From assembly GCF_000814675.1 (NCBI RefSeq), contig NZ_JWIG01000001.1, positions 852,461-916,460 on the forward strand: DNA of 64,000 nt, given 5' to 3'. This document shows positions 19,884-28,490 of the stretch, piece by piece (within the stretch, counting starts at the first letter, position 1; every line of letters starts with the position of its first letter). This stretch comes from Pseudoalteromonas distincta (GTDB lineage: Bacteria; Pseudomonadota; Gammaproteobacteria; Enterobacterales; Alteromonadaceae). The notes under the pieces were generated by a model. The model did not search any database, was not told the origin of the DNA, and saw only the letters and a list, made by a program, of their open reading frames with translations. A program made the translations under genes and the position numbers.

Positions 19884-21233
19884 CTACGCGCCGGCTATTT
19901 GCATTTGCTCTATTAGTACTGAGCCTGTTTGAATACCACCACGGCGTTCTATATCACCACCAATGGCAGAAATACCTTTAAACATGTCTTTTAAATTACC
20001 AGCAATAGTAATTTCACTTACCGGATATTGAATTTCACCATTTTCAACCCAAAAACCTGCAGCACCACGAGAGTAGTCACCCGTTACGGTATTTACGCCC
20101 TGCCCCATTAGCTCTGTAACTAATAAGCCAGTACCCATGGTTTTTAATAGTGCTGTTAAATCGTTATGAGTTTGCTCAACGAGCCAGTTATGTATACCGC
20201 CTGCATGCCCTGTTGGCGTCATATTCATTTTGCGTGCGGCATAACTTGCTAATAAATAAGTTTGTAACTCGCCACCTTGAATTATTTCTCTATCGAATGT
20301 TTTAACACCTTCGCTATCAAACGGTGACGATGCCAACCCTTTTAAAATATGTGGGCGCTCAGCAATATTCACACAATTACTAAATACCTGAGTACCTAAG
20401 CTATCAAGTAAAAAGCTTGATTTACGATAAAGCGCGCCACCACCAATTGCCGACACCAAGTGACCAAACAATGAATTTGCAATATCTGCTCTAAAAATAA
20501 CAGGCACTTTCATTGTGCCTAACTTTTGGCTGTTTAATTTAGCTAAGGTTTCAGCTGCCGCTTCAAGGCCCACTGCCGCCGCATCATTTAAACCAGCCTG
20601 ATCGCGAGCAACTGTATAAGCAGAGTCGCGCTGCATGTGTTCGCCATCTTTACCTATTACCATAGTACTAATACTATGACGAGTACGCGGAAAGCCTGCA
20701 ATTAAACCGTGGCTGTTACCATAAACACGTAATCCCTGATGCGATGAAAAACTCGCACCATCAGAGTTAACAATCCGCTCGTCTGCATTTAATGCAGCTT
20801 GCTCAGCAGCATGACAAAGCTCAATGCCTTCCTCAGGACTTACATCCCAAGGATGATATAAATCTAAATCTTTAGGATTAAATTCAAGTAACTCTTTATC
20901 AGCAACGCCGTTAAATGGGTCATCAGATGTAAATTTGGCTATATCAATCGCTTTTTCGACTACCGTGCGCAATGTTTTTGGATTTAAATCAGCCGTTGAC
21001 GCCGAGCCTTTATTATTACCAACATATACACTAATGCCTAAGCCGCCGTCTTGGTTGAACTCAATGGTTTCTACTTCACCCATTCGTGTACTAACCGATA
21101 AACCAGACGTGCTAGACATCGCAGCTTCTGCAGCTGTAGCGCCTAATTTTTTAGCATGTTCGAGTACTTCTGCTACCGCATCTTTAACTTGCGATATTTG
21201 AGAATAAATTGGATCGTTTTGTTGGCTTTTCAT
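19884..21233 (-). CDS. pmbA: Metalloprotease PmbA (TldE)
   Basis: 449 residues, normal length. PmbA/TldE pairs with TldD to form a zinc protease that processes small peptides such as microcin B17 precursors and degrades CcdA. The N-terminal STSGLSVSTRMGEVETIEF region and the C-terminal TGDYSRGAAGFWVENGEI and SEITIAGNLKDMF stretches are typical. PmbA itself lacks the catalytic HExxxH of TldD, as expected. It is divergent from darP, a conserved gammaproteobacterial pair. tldD is not in the window. Confidence 0.95.
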   Translation of the reverse strand: MKSQQNDPIYSQISQVKDAVAEVLEHAKKLGATAAEAAMSSTSGLSVSTRMGEVETIEFNQDGGLGISVYVGNNKGSASTADLNPKTLRTVVEKAIDIAKFTSDDPFNGVADKELLEFNPKDLDLYHPWDVSPEEGIELCHAAEQAALNADERIVNSDGASFSSHQGLRVYGNSHGLIAGFPRTRHSISTMVIGKDGEHMQRDSAYTVARDQAGLNDAAAVGLEAAAETLAKLNSQKLGTMKVPVIFRADIANSLFGHLVSAIGGGALYRKSSFLLDSLGTQVFSNCVNIAERPHILKGLASSPFDSEGVKTFDREIIQGGELQTYLLASYAARKMNMTPTGHAGGIHNWLVEQTHNDLTALLKTMGTGLLVTELMGQGVNTVTGDYSRGAAGFWVENGEIQYPVSEITIAGNLKDMFKGISAIGGDIERRGGIQTGSVLIEQMQIAGA

Positions 21234-21377
21234 AAATTAAGTCCTGAGCCTTAGAGGCATAATGCACGCATTTCTTATATTTAAATGCTAACACACTCAA
21301 TGCATCACATCAGCTAATATTCCTAAGTATCATATTCATGTATAATGGCAAAAGTTATTTTTATTTAAGAGCATCCC

Positions 21378-21911
21378 ATGGCAAAGAAAAAAGGCAAGCC
21401 TGCTGAAATTGAAGAAGAAATTGAATATGTATCAAGAACGGAGCTTAAACGCGAAGCGCAAGAGTTTCATCAGTTAGGTACTGAAATTGCCAAAATGGGT
21501 AAAAAACAGCGCGAACGCCTGCCATTAAATGACGATTTAAAAGAAGCGATGGTTGTTGCTGATAAAATAAGTAACAAAAGCGACGCGTACCGCCGCCACT
21601 TAAATTACATCGCTAAAACACTGCGTACTGTAGAAAACATTGATGATATTAAAGCGATTATCGATGTGATGCTTAATAAAAATAACCAAGCTGAAGTATT
21701 GGTCAAAAAAATTGAGCAATTACGTTCAGATTTAATTGAACAAGGTGATGACCTTATCAATGAGACTATTGAGCAGTTTCCGTCTCTTGATCGCCAACAA
21801 ATGCGCCAATTAGTTCGTAATGCAGCAAAAGAAGCGAAAGCTGAAAAGCCAGGTAAAGGTTATAAAGAATTATTTCAATACCTTAAAGATGCTCATACTA
21901 TTACGTATTAA
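21378..21911 (+). CDS. darP: Ribosome-associated protein DarP (YjgA, DUF615)
   Basis: 177 residues. DarP assists late assembly of the 50S subunit around the peptidyl-transferase centre. The family pattern is clear: YVSRTELKREAQEFHQLG, LPLNDDLKEAM and RQMRQLVRNAAKE-like sequence at the end. The protein is highly charged and helical. It is followed by a strong terminator whose T-run merges with the hemN regulatory site. Confidence 0.93.
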   Translation: MAKKKGKPAEIEEEIEYVSRTELKREAQEFHQLGTEIAKMGKKQRERLPLNDDLKEAMVVADKISNKSDAYRRHLNYIAKTLRTVENIDDIKAIIDVMLNKNNQAEVLVKKIEQLRSDLIEQGDDLINETIEQFPSLDRQQMRQLVRNAAKEAKAEKPGKGYKELFQYLKDAHTITY

Positions 21912-21938
21912 TTAGGTTGTCTTAAGTTATATTTTATT

Positions 21939-21964
21939 AAAAAAGGTGCTTCGGCACCTTTTTT
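21939..21964 (+). terminator. Terminator after darP
   Basis: Perfect GGTGC-TTCG-GCACC stem with a stable UUCG tetraloop, A-run before and T-run after. The T-run overlaps the first bases of the FNR-type site. Confidence 0.9.
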
Positions 21965-21976
21965 GTTGTAGATCAA
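21963..21976. promoter_or_regulatory. FNR-type operator of hemN
   Basis: TTGTT-GTAG-ATCAA differs from the FNR consensus TTGAT-N4-ATCAA at one position. Its centre (21969.5) lies 41.5 bases before the start site expected from the -10 at 21999-22004, the classic activating position. Confidence 0.7.
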
Positions 21977-21998
21977 ACCGCCTTCCTGAGTACTTTTT

Positions 21999-22004
21999 TA
22001 TAAT
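21999..22004 (+). promoter_or_regulatory. -10 element of hemN
   Basis: Exact TATAAT. No good -35 is present, and the FNR-type site occupies that position. The expected start of transcription is about 22011. Confidence 0.65.
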
Positions 22005-22034
22005 CACCCCTAAATAAATACTTAGGTGCGCGTG

Positions 22035-23408
22035 ATGATTAAACTTCCACAATGGGATGAAACCCTAATAAACAAATATAATGTGTCTGGTCCGCGTTAT
22101 ACCTCTTATCCCACGGCTTTATCACTGCGTGACGGATATCAGCAACAAGACCTACTAAGCGCTATAGAATCGTCAACAAGTCGCTCTCTTTCTTTATATA
22201 TTCACATCCCGTTTTGTAGTCAGCTTTGCTACTACTGCGGCTGTAATAAAATAATTACCCGTCATCAATCTAAGGCAGATACGTATCTCGACTTTTTAGC
22301 AAAAGAAATTACTGCCCAAGCGCCTTTATTTAAAAGCTACACGGTTGAGCAATTACATTTAGGTGGCGGTACTCCCACCTTTTTAACCGCAAAACAAATG
22401 ACCCGTTTAATTAAGCTTTTAGAACAGCACTTTAATTTTACACGCACAACAGAACGCGGTATTGAAATAGACCCACGCTCACTTGCCGATAATATGCTTG
22501 TTGATTTAAGGATGCTTGGCTTTAACCGTGTCTCATTTGGGATTCAAGACTTTAACGATGACGTACAACTTGCTGTTAATCGCCCGCAAAATGCAGATAC
22601 CGTTAAGCAATTAATTACACAAGCTCGCGAGCTGGGATTTCAATCTATTAATGCAGATATGATTTACGGGCTTCCTCTGCAAACGCCAGAGAGCTTTAAG
22701 AAAACTATAGAGCAACTTATTGAGTTAAGCCCTGACAGAGTATCAGTGTTTAACTACGCGCATTTACCAGAGCGCTTTGCCGCACAGCGTAAGATTAAAG
22801 ATGCAGATTTACCCAGTGCTCATAATAAGCTCACCATGTTTAAAAATACGCTGGAGCAGATGACGCAAGCAGGCTATCAATTTATTGGTATGGACCATTT
22901 TGCAAAAACTGATAATGAACTAGCTGTTGCGCAGAATGAAGGCAAGTTACATCGTAACTTTCAAGGTTATACAACCCATGGAAATTGTGATTTATTAGGT
23001 TTAGGCGTGTCATCGATTTCGCAGATTGGCACCGCCATTTTACAAAATCAAAAAGAATTAAAACATTATTACCACAGCGTAGAAACACAAAGCGGTAGTG
23101 CTCTTAATAAAGGAATTCACTTAACACATGATGATGTAATTCGGGCTGATGCAATTAAACAGCTCATTTGCCAATTTGAATTAGATATACAAGACTTTAG
23201 TGAAAAACACGCGCTTATATTTAATGACTACTTTGAGGATGCATTAGTAGCGCTGGCGCCACTTATAAAAGATGAACTAGTAACTATAATTGATAATAAA
23301 ATTAGCGTAACACCACGCGGTAACTTATTCATTCGTATTATTTGTATGTGCTTCGATGCTCACTTACAAAAACAAATTAACGCAACGCGCTTTTCAAGAG
23401 TGATTTAG
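22035..23408 (+). CDS. hemN: Oxygen-independent coproporphyrinogen III dehydrogenase
   Basis: 457 residues. This radical-SAM enzyme decarboxylates coproporphyrinogen III to protoporphyrinogen IX for haem synthesis without oxygen. The 4Fe-4S cysteines are C61, C65 and C68 in PFCSQLCYYCGC. YNVSGPRYTSYPTA at the N-terminus marks true HemN rather than HemW. In-frame GTG codons lie at 22026 and 22032, but the AGG at 22024-22026 is best spaced from the ATG at 22035. The FNR-type promoter fits induction at low oxygen. It is convergent with the DUF2489 gene. Confidence 0.95.
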   Translation: MIKLPQWDETLINKYNVSGPRYTSYPTALSLRDGYQQQDLLSAIESSTSRSLSLYIHIPFCSQLCYYCGCNKIITRHQSKADTYLDFLAKEITAQAPLFKSYTVEQLHLGGGTPTFLTAKQMTRLIKLLEQHFNFTRTTERGIEIDPRSLADNMLVDLRMLGFNRVSFGIQDFNDDVQLAVNRPQNADTVKQLITQARELGFQSINADMIYGLPLQTPESFKKTIEQLIELSPDRVSVFNYAHLPERFAAQRKIKDADLPSAHNKLTMFKNTLEQMTQAGYQFIGMDHFAKTDNELAVAQNEGKLHRNFQGYTTHGNCDLLGLGVSSISQIGTAILQNQKELKHYYHSVETQSGSALNKGIHLTHDDVIRADAIKQLICQFELDIQDFSEKHALIFNDYFEDALVALAPLIKDELVTIIDNKISVTPRGNLFIRIICMCFDAHLQKQINATRFSRVI

Positions 23409-23441
23409 CCTGAACTCTGGATAATAAATACATCGACACAA

Positions 23442-23467
23442 AAAAAGCAGACCTAGGTCTGCTTTTT
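23442..23467. terminator. Bidirectional terminator, hemN / DUF2489 gene
   Basis: 26-bp perfect palindrome with GCAGACC/GGTCTGC arms, A-run and T-run. Serves both convergent genes. Confidence 0.88.
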
Positions 23468-23484
23468 GTATTTAAGTTGTAGCT

Positions 23485-24000
23485 TTAATTAAAAACGACT
23501 TTATCGCTACCTGGAGCGGCTTTAAACTCGATGATAATTTTAGCGCAATCCGCTTTAACTTCATCTTTAAGTGTTTTTTCAGCTTGCCAGCGAGCCTTAT
23601 CTAGCTTAAAAATCTCTTTTTTAGAGTATTTTTTACGTGCATCGTGCGTCGGCATTTCTTTAACTACCTGATACATTTTATAAATACCAGGATACTGCGT
23701 CGTTAAATCACGCTCGCTTTCAAAGGCATACTGAGACATAAGTACCCAAATGCGTAAACAGCCTTCAGAAAACTCACACTGCTCTTCATTCATTGCACGT
23801 GCGATTAAATGAATACTATCGGCTAGTTTTGCGTTTCGCTTTAAACGCGACTTTTCAAGCTTTTGCTTTTGTTCAGCCTGCGTTTTAGCAATTAACTTTT
23901 TTTGCGCATTTAACTTATACAGCAACTGACCCGCATAAAATGCCAAACCAGCTATGATAGCAGCGCCTAAAAGTAAGGCTAAAATTACCGAGGTACTCAT
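23485..24000 (-). CDS. DUF2489 membrane-anchored protein
   Basis: 171 residues. One N-terminal membrane helix (about 5-27) is followed by a lysine-rich coiled segment (about 30-60) and a globular part with two cysteines in EEQCEFSEGCLRIW. Function unknown. The sequence resembles DUF2489 proteins, which are found next to yihI and hemN in vibrios and relatives. It starts 12 bases after yihI and is probably co-transcribed with it. Family assignment is from neighbourhood and general pattern. Confidence 0.75.
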   Translation of the reverse strand: MSTSVILALLLGAAIIAGLAFYAGQLLYKLNAQKKLIAKTQAEQKQKLEKSRLKRNAKLADSIHLIARAMNEEQCEFSEGCLRIWVLMSQYAFESERDLTTQYPGIYKMYQVVKEMPTHDARKKYSKKEIFKLDKARWQAEKTLKDEVKADCAKIIIEFKAAPGSDKVVFN

Positions 24001-24012
24001 TATTTATCCTTA

Positions 24013-24597
24013 CTATTTGTCGTCTTCATCTAACCATTCGTTGGCTAAATCATCAGATAAGTATTGATCGAAATCAGAATTGCCTTGGCTTTCAAGGTCA
24101 TCTTCAAACTCGTCTTCGTCCTCATCTTCAATACCAAGAATTTCACATAACGCCTGATGACGAGCAATGCGACTATTAAAGTACTTAGCATCTTTACCTG
24201 TTAGCATTTCACCTTTTTCATGACGCTCTACTAATTTAAGTAAACGTTCATCATTCTCAAGTGCTTCTAGCTCTTGTTCAGGTGTAAATTCAGGCTCGAT
24301 TACTTTTTTCAGCTCAATAGTTGGCTTTAAGTTGCGTTTCATTTCAACTTTAGGCTCCGGCGCGGTTGCGATTAACGGCACAGGCTTTTTACTACCTACA
24401 CGCTTATCTTTAGGCGCGTGATTACTATTTTGGCTTTCGCTATCTAGTAAATCTGGCGCATTACGAGAACCGGGCTTTGCTCCTTTGGTTTTTTTAACTC
24501 GCTGCTCTTTTAATGCGCGCATTTCTTTAAGCTTATCTTGGCTTAAACGAACAGGTCCGTTTGCTGGGCTTTTGCGTGACTTTTTAGTTCTACTCAT
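24013..24597 (-). CDS. yihI: Der GTPase-activating protein YihI
   Basis: 194 residues. The basic N-terminus (MSRTKKSRKSPANGP, then PGSRN and KDKRVGSKKPVPL) and the acidic C-terminus (DEDEDEFEDDLE, NEWLDEDDK) are the YihI layout. In E. coli YihI stimulates GTP hydrolysis by the ribosome-assembly GTPase Der and so delays 50S maturation. It is first gene of a two-gene unit with the DUF2489 gene. A strong terminator facing it at 24771-24803 isolates it from the RNA gene upstream. Confidence 0.88.
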   Translation of the reverse strand: MSRTKKSRKSPANGPVRLSQDKLKEMRALKEQRVKKTKGAKPGSRNAPDLLDSESQNSNHAPKDKRVGSKKPVPLIATAPEPKVEMKRNLKPTIELKKVIEPEFTPEQELEALENDERLLKLVERHEKGEMLTGKDAKYFNSRIARHQALCEILGIEDEDEDEFEDDLESQGNSDFDQYLSDDLANEWLDEDDK

Positions 24598-24770
24598 ATC
24601 TTGATCATCTCACTTAAGAGGTTTTGAGCGAAGCGCAAATTAATGGGCATCGCAGTGCTGGCCTAGCCAGAAGAATTCAGTTTGCGCTATAGAGGTTGGG
24701 TTTCTCATTTAAAAGCGCCTTAGCTAATTAATCGCTAATTTTAAACGGTGGGTATTGTAACAGGACAAAT

Positions 24771-24803
24771 AAAAAGGCGGTAGAGAAAACATCTCTACCG
24801 CCT
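24771..24803 (-). terminator. Terminator of the CsrB/C-like RNA
   Basis: On the minus strand an AGGCGGTAGAG arm pairs perfectly with CTCTACCGCCT over a short loop, followed by TTTTT. It points toward yihI, so it must end a transcript from the spacer upstream. Confidence 0.85.
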
Positions 24804-25125
24804 GCTAATCTGAGCGCCATTATCTGGACACTTCTCCCTTCGACTTTTTTTAGTCTTTATTATTTTTATTATTATCAGTCCGTATTGTTATTATTTTTAC
24901 GTTCCTTGTTACATTCCATTTTGTTTTTGTTATTAAACTTCCATGAGTTTTTTATTATTTTCGGTCATCCTGACACTTTTTTATTATTTCCTTTAGTAGC
25001 ACTAATCTTGTGCTATGTAGTCATGCCGCGCCACTTTCCTTATAGCTTGTTTCCATTTTGTTATTGTTCTTTTGCGACAGTGGTTAATTTACTCGTTAAT
25101 GATTTTGTTACAACTGGTTTATATA
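24771..25125 (-). ncRNA. CsrB/CsrC-like carbon-storage sRNA candidate
   Basis: The predicted minus-strand transcript of about 355 nt carries nine GGA motifs. In plus coordinates they are TCC at 25052, 25037, 24989, 24968, 24940, 24915, 24903, 24879 and 24835. One lies in a GTCA-GGA-TGAC hairpin that contains CAGGATG, the CsrB repeat. Spacers between motifs are A/T-rich. It ends in a strong terminator. CsrB/C RNAs sequester the translational repressor CsrA through such motifs. In E. coli csrC lies between the engB (yihA) and yihI genes; here the RNA lies between yihI and the cytochrome c4/engB pair, so synteny agrees. The start is estimated from a TATAAT at 25132-25137. No protein frame on this strand is credible. 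Confidence 0.7.
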
Positions 25126-25131
25126 ACTTTT

Positions 25132-25137
25132 ATTATA
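25132..25137 (-). promoter_or_regulatory. -10 element of the CsrB/C-like RNA
   Basis: Exact TATAAT on the minus strand with a weak TTGATT 15 bases upstream (25153-25158). A TGTAAG at 25239-25244 (minus strand) resembles one half of a GacA/UvrY site, but the second half is poor. Confidence 0.45.
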
Positions 25138-25276
25138 CTTATTACATTTTAAAATCAAATAAACAATAAAATACAATAAGTTAATGATAGATAAAAAATA
25201 AAAATAAGACTTTTCTCACACTCACGCATAGTCAATGTCTTACATTTAAACGGGTGATATCGTTAATTTTGCACAC

Positions 25277-25302
25277 AAAAAAAGCAGCCCGGGCTGCTTT
25301 TT
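25277..25302. terminator. Terminator of cytochrome c4 gene
   Basis: Perfect GCAGCCC/GGGCTGC palindrome with flanking A-run and T-run, 49 bases after the cytochrome stop on the minus strand. Confidence 0.88.
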
Positions 25303-25350
25303 GTAAAACATTGTAGTGTATTTATTATTAATTGCTAAATAAATACGACT

Positions 25351-25983
25351 TTAGTGTAAACCACCTAAGTACTGAGAAAGTACTTCAATATCTTTATCTG
25401 TTAATTTCTTCGCTATATCGCCCATCATGCCATTTAAGTCATTGTGACGAGTTCCATCACGGAATTTTTCAAGTTGAGACTTGATATATCCAGGATGCTG
25501 AAAAGAAATTTTTGGAAACTTAGCAAGTGATGAACCGTTACCACGTGGACCATGACATGCTGCACATGATGGAATTCCACGCCCCGCATCGCCTGCTTTA
25601 AAGAGCATTTCGCCAACTTCAACAACATCTTTAGGTGTAGCACCTTCAGTCATGTTCATTGAAGAAAAATAAGCAGCTAGATCTTTCATGTCTTGCTCGC
25701 TAAGTGGCATAGCCATAGCGCTCATTACTGGATCCATACGCCCTTCTTTGCCGCCTGACGTCATACCTAATTTCAAATCCTGAAGTTGCTTAAGGATATA
25801 ATCTGGATGTTGACCTGCAATTTTAGGGTAAATATTAACCGGCGCATTACCGTCTGGGCCGTGACAAGCCGCACACGTTGCTGATTTTTCTTTACCTGCG
25901 TTTACATCGCCATCAAATGCTGTTGCGTTGCTTGCTGACAACGCACCAAGCAATATTGTTAAAGATAGTGCTATTTTTTTCAT
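25351..25983 (-). CDS. Cytochrome c4, dihaem
   Basis: 210 residues. The signal peptide (about 1-22, ending NATAF) sends it to the periplasm. Two haem c sites CAACH occur near residues 36-40 and 139-143, in two similar halves typical of cytochrome c4. Met ligands are expected in the MDPVMSAMAMPL and MMGDIAKKL regions. c4 proteins pass electrons to terminal oxidases, especially cbb3 or ba3 types. It is divergent from engB, a common gammaproteobacterial neighbour. Confidence 0.92.
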   Translation of the reverse strand: MKKIALSLTILLGALSASNATAFDGDVNAGKEKSATCAACHGPDGNAPVNIYPKIAGQHPDYILKQLQDLKLGMTSGGKEGRMDPVMSAMAMPLSEQDMKDLAAYFSSMNMTEGATPKDVVEVGEMLFKAGDAGRGIPSCAACHGPRGNGSSLAKFPKISFQHPGYIKSQLEKFRDGTRHNDLNGMMGDIAKKLTDKDIEVLSQYLGGLH

Positions 25984-26264
25984 GGTGAATTCTCTGTTTC
26001 CGACCCTGTATCATCTACAATCGTGATGTTGTAATACATATATTCTACACGATAATAAATTCTCTGGCACGTTTTCTACACATATTAAGCTTATAATTTA
26101 CAGGGTTTTGACTTAGATTAAGCTTTAACATGTTTTAAATGTACCATAGGTGCTGTTTTTAGGTGGTTAAATACGCTTTTTAATACATCCTTTATAGTAT
26201 AAAATACGCGCCCTGAGTGAATTTGGTTTACTCAATGTTATTTTTTTAAGTTTTAGGAGAGCCT

Positions 26265-26933
26265 GTGCTCAAATCTCGTATCAAATATAATACTGCGTCT
26301 TTCGTAACAAGCGCTCCCGACATTACTAAATTACCTGCTGATACGGGAATTGAAGTTGCGTTTGCCGGTCGCTCCAATGCAGGTAAGTCGAGTGCATTAA
26401 ATGCATTAACCGATCAGAAGCTAGCACGTACAAGTAAAACACCTGGACGTACTCAGCTAATCAATACATTCGATTTAGCGGATGTCGACGATATGCGCCT
26501 TATCGATTTACCAGGCTATGGCTTTGCTAAAGTACCAATCGAAATGAAAAAGAAATGGCAAAAGTCGTTAGGTGAATATCTGCAAAAGCGTCAAAGCTTA
26601 AAAGGTATTGTTATTTTAATGGATATTCGTCATCCATTAAAAGATTTAGACCGTGATTTGATTAACTGGGCAATTGGTAGTGAAATTCCAGTATTGGCAC
26701 TATTAACTAAAGCCGACAAACTAAAGCAAGGCCCTCGTAAATCACAAGTACTGCAAGTTCGCCGTGAATTAAGCACGCTTGATGGGGATATTACAGTTCA
26801 TGCGTTTTCATCATTAAAAGGCACCGGTTTACCAGAAGTAGCTAAAAAGCTAGATGAATGGTTTTTAGGTCCTGTTATTGCTGTACCACCTAGCGATGAA
26901 ACAATCACAGACGAAACAAACCCAGAGGCTTAA
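26265..26933 (+). CDS. engB: Ribosome biogenesis GTPase EngB (YihA/YsxC)
   Basis: 222 residues. GTP-binding motifs: GRSNAGKSS (G1, about residue 36-44), G3 DLPGYG and G4 TKAD. EngB is essential for late 50S assembly and cell division in several bacteria. The start is GTG with AGGAGA 5 bases upstream; no nearer ATG gives the conserved N-terminus ([19 protein letters not shown]). It converges on a DUF1285 gene only 9 bases away. Confidence 0.95.
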   Translation: MLKSRIKYNTASFVTSAPDITKLPADTGIEVAFAGRSNAGKSSALNALTDQKLARTSKTPGRTQLINTFDLADVDDMRLIDLPGYGFAKVPIEMKKKWQKSLGEYLQKRQSLKGIVILMDIRHPLKDLDRDLINWAIGSEIPVLALLTKADKLKQGPRKSQVLQVRRELSTLDGDITVHAFSSLKGTGLPEVAKKLDEWFLGPVIAVPPSDETITDETNPEA

Positions 26934-26942
26934 ACGCTGGCG

Positions 26943-27461
26943 TTACGATAAATAAAACTGCTTTCCTGCAGATTTAATAAAATAGCCGAGCTTATCAGAC
27001 TCGGCTTTTTCAGCCCACTGATAAAATACACTGCGTGAAACTCGCGCACTACAACCATACGGTAGCTTTAAATAAGGCACCTTTGAACCATTGTAGTCTT
27101 TTATATGCAAGGGCTGCTGAGCGCTCACTAGCCACTGCCTAGCTAAATTATCAATACAACACAACACTTGCCCTTGCGCTGTATTTTCAAAACGCCAATC
27201 AACAATAATAAACGGCACATCTTCAACCGTTATTGTTATTTTTTCGACAGGGGTTTTTAAATAAAATTGCTCATCTTCTTTACACAATACAGAAGCAAAC
27301 AGCTTCACCATGGCTGGGCGTGTTATTTCGCTGCCATCGTAAAACCATTTCCCTTCATTATTAATAACAATTGGCAGCTCCCCGCAATGGTTAGGCTGCC
27401 AACTATCAAAAGGTTTGCTTGGCTCGCTTAATCGCTTGCTAAGCTCACTTAAAGAAATCAC
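26943..27461 (-). CDS. DUF1285 family protein
   Basis: 172 residues, no signal or membrane segment. It matches DUF1285 proteins: GELPIVINNEGKWFYDGSEITRP near the start, then KTPVEKITITVEDVPF. Function unknown; structures of the family show a beta-rich small-molecule-binding type fold. It overlaps the stop of the upstream yceI-type gene by 4 bases, so the two are coupled. Confidence 0.8.
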   Translation of the reverse strand: MISLSELSKRLSEPSKPFDSWQPNHCGELPIVINNEGKWFYDGSEITRPAMVKLFASVLCKEDEQFYLKTPVEKITITVEDVPFIIVDWRFENTAQGQVLCCIDNLARQWLVSAQQPLHIKDYNGSKVPYLKLPYGCSARVSRSVFYQWAEKAESDKLGYFIKSAGKQFYLS

Positions 27462-28045
27462 TGTTTTTTAAGTGTTATTGCAAATGTAACAGGCACAGCT
27501 GTTGCAATTGAAGGCAAGCCCGCTAACTCTTGCAGCTTTTTAACGCCTTCGGTTACACCAAAATCATCACTATTAATAATAATAGGTGTTAATGATGATA
27601 CCGTTAAATCACCACTTTGCGTGCTGTTAACGAGTACATCAATTGCCAATGGTTTTTTATTACCATGAAAATCAAGCTCAGCTTTAATACCCTTCAATAT
27701 GTATTGACCAGGCTTTTTAATATTACTTAGCTCTTTAGTTAAATTTGCAGTTAAAACAGCATTGGGGAATTTAGCCGCTTCGAATAAAAATGTAGCTAAA
27801 CGCTCATTACGAATAGGGATTAGAGTTTCGGCTGATGTTAAATCAACATTAACGCTAAACTCACCTTTATCAGAAAGCATACCTTCAAGGTTAGTAAAAT
27901 GGTGAGCTTCAGCAATCGAATCTTTTTTAATTGAAACAAAGCTTAGTTGGCTTTTATCATTCACTAGCTGCCAATTGGCCTGAGCAACATTAGAAATAAC
28001 TAAACTTGATAAAGAAAAACCTGCAATAGCTAATGCTTTAAACAT
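27458..28045 (-). CDS. YceI-family periplasmic protein
   Basis: 195 residues from the ATG at 28045, with AAGGAGT 7 bases upstream. A longer in-frame extension to 28165 runs through a palindromic spacer element and is rejected. The signal peptide ends about SNVAQA. YceI proteins are lipocalin-like beta barrels that bind isoprenoid or amphiphilic lipids in the periplasm. Visible family pattern: WQLVNDKSQLSFVSIKKD at the mature N-terminus and FDVTLDLTSAETLIPIRNE-like sequence (here VNVDLTSAETLIPIRNE). Translationally coupled to the DUF1285 gene. Confidence 0.85.
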   Translation of the reverse strand: MFKALAIAGFSLSSLVISNVAQANWQLVNDKSQLSFVSIKKDSIAEAHHFTNLEGMLSDKGEFSVNVDLTSAETLIPIRNERLATFLFEAAKFPNAVLTANLTKELSNIKKPGQYILKGIKAELDFHGNKKPLAIDVLVNSTQSGDLTVSSLTPIIINSDDFGVTEGVKKLQELAGLPSIATAVPVTFAITLKKQ

Positions 28046-28088
28046 AACGCACTCCTTAGTAATAAAATGAAAAGAATAAAAATGATAG

Positions 28089-28134
28089 CACTTCGATGGT
28101 ATCACCTGCGATGTACCCAAACCACCTCGAAGTG
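28089..28134. repeat. 46-bp imperfect palindrome before the yceI-type gene
   Basis: CACTTCGA (28089-28096) and TCGAAGTG (28127-28134) are perfect inverted arms. Inner GGT/ACC bases partly pair. Looks like a small REP-type palindrome; no second copy recognised in this window. Confidence 0.5.
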
Positions 28135-28202
28135 ACGAATGAATAATACAATTGGTATAGCGCAAAAAAGAATTAATTAGATAGGATTTTTAGGCGTAAA
28201 AC

Positions 28203-28235
28203 AAAAAACGGCCCACCAAACAAGTTGGTAGGCCG
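28203..28235 (-). terminator. Terminator of the polA-adjacent sRNA candidate
   Basis: Eleven-pair stem with one wobble (28209-28219 with 28225-28235), 5-base loop, then six T residues on the minus strand. Reads away from polA. Confidence 0.85.
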
Positions 28236-28330
28236 GTATAGCAAACTGGGGAGAAGCTATCAATTTGTTGCACCCTTTCAGATGCATCATCAACAGGATG
28301 TCCTACAGGATAGGACAGGCGGGACTTTAA
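28203..28330 (-). ncRNA. Candidate sRNA downstream of polA
   Basis: The minus strand between polA and the yceI-type gene encodes a structured, gene-free RNA: a GTCCTA/TAGGAC stem (about 28299-28315), a weaker GCATC/GGTGC stem, a TAGC/GCTA stem with a CTCCCC loop, and a strong terminal hairpin followed by TTTTTT. polA already has its own terminator at 28491-28514, so a separate transcript is implied. In E. coli this place is held by Spot 42 (spf), but I see no clear sequence match to it. The 5' end is not determined. Possible weak promoters lie around 28330-28365. Confidence 0.5.
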
Positions 28331-28490
28331 CAAAAGCACGCATTAAAATACAATCATATTCCTGTAAAACAGCTCGAATTGACGAACATATAACTATTTA
28401 ATACAAATAGTTGCTTAAATTAACCTTATTTTAACTAAAGCTTGCATATAGCTAATTAAATAGCTGTTATTCGCCCTTTTTATTAAACAT

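Noticed and set aside
24885..25169. 94-codon plus-strand open frame, hydrophobic
   Set aside because: It is antisense to the CsrB/C-like RNA. Its Phe/Leu/Tyr-rich composition simply reflects T-rich sequence, and there is no ribosome site or family pattern.
28046..28165. Extended N-terminus of the yceI-type protein
   Set aside because: The extension is encoded by a palindromic spacer element and lacks a ribosome site; the ATG at 28045 has a good one and begins a signal peptide.
28203..28330. Naming the polA-adjacent RNA Spot 42
   Set aside because: Position agrees but I cannot see the conserved Spot 42 core, so only a generic sRNA call is made.
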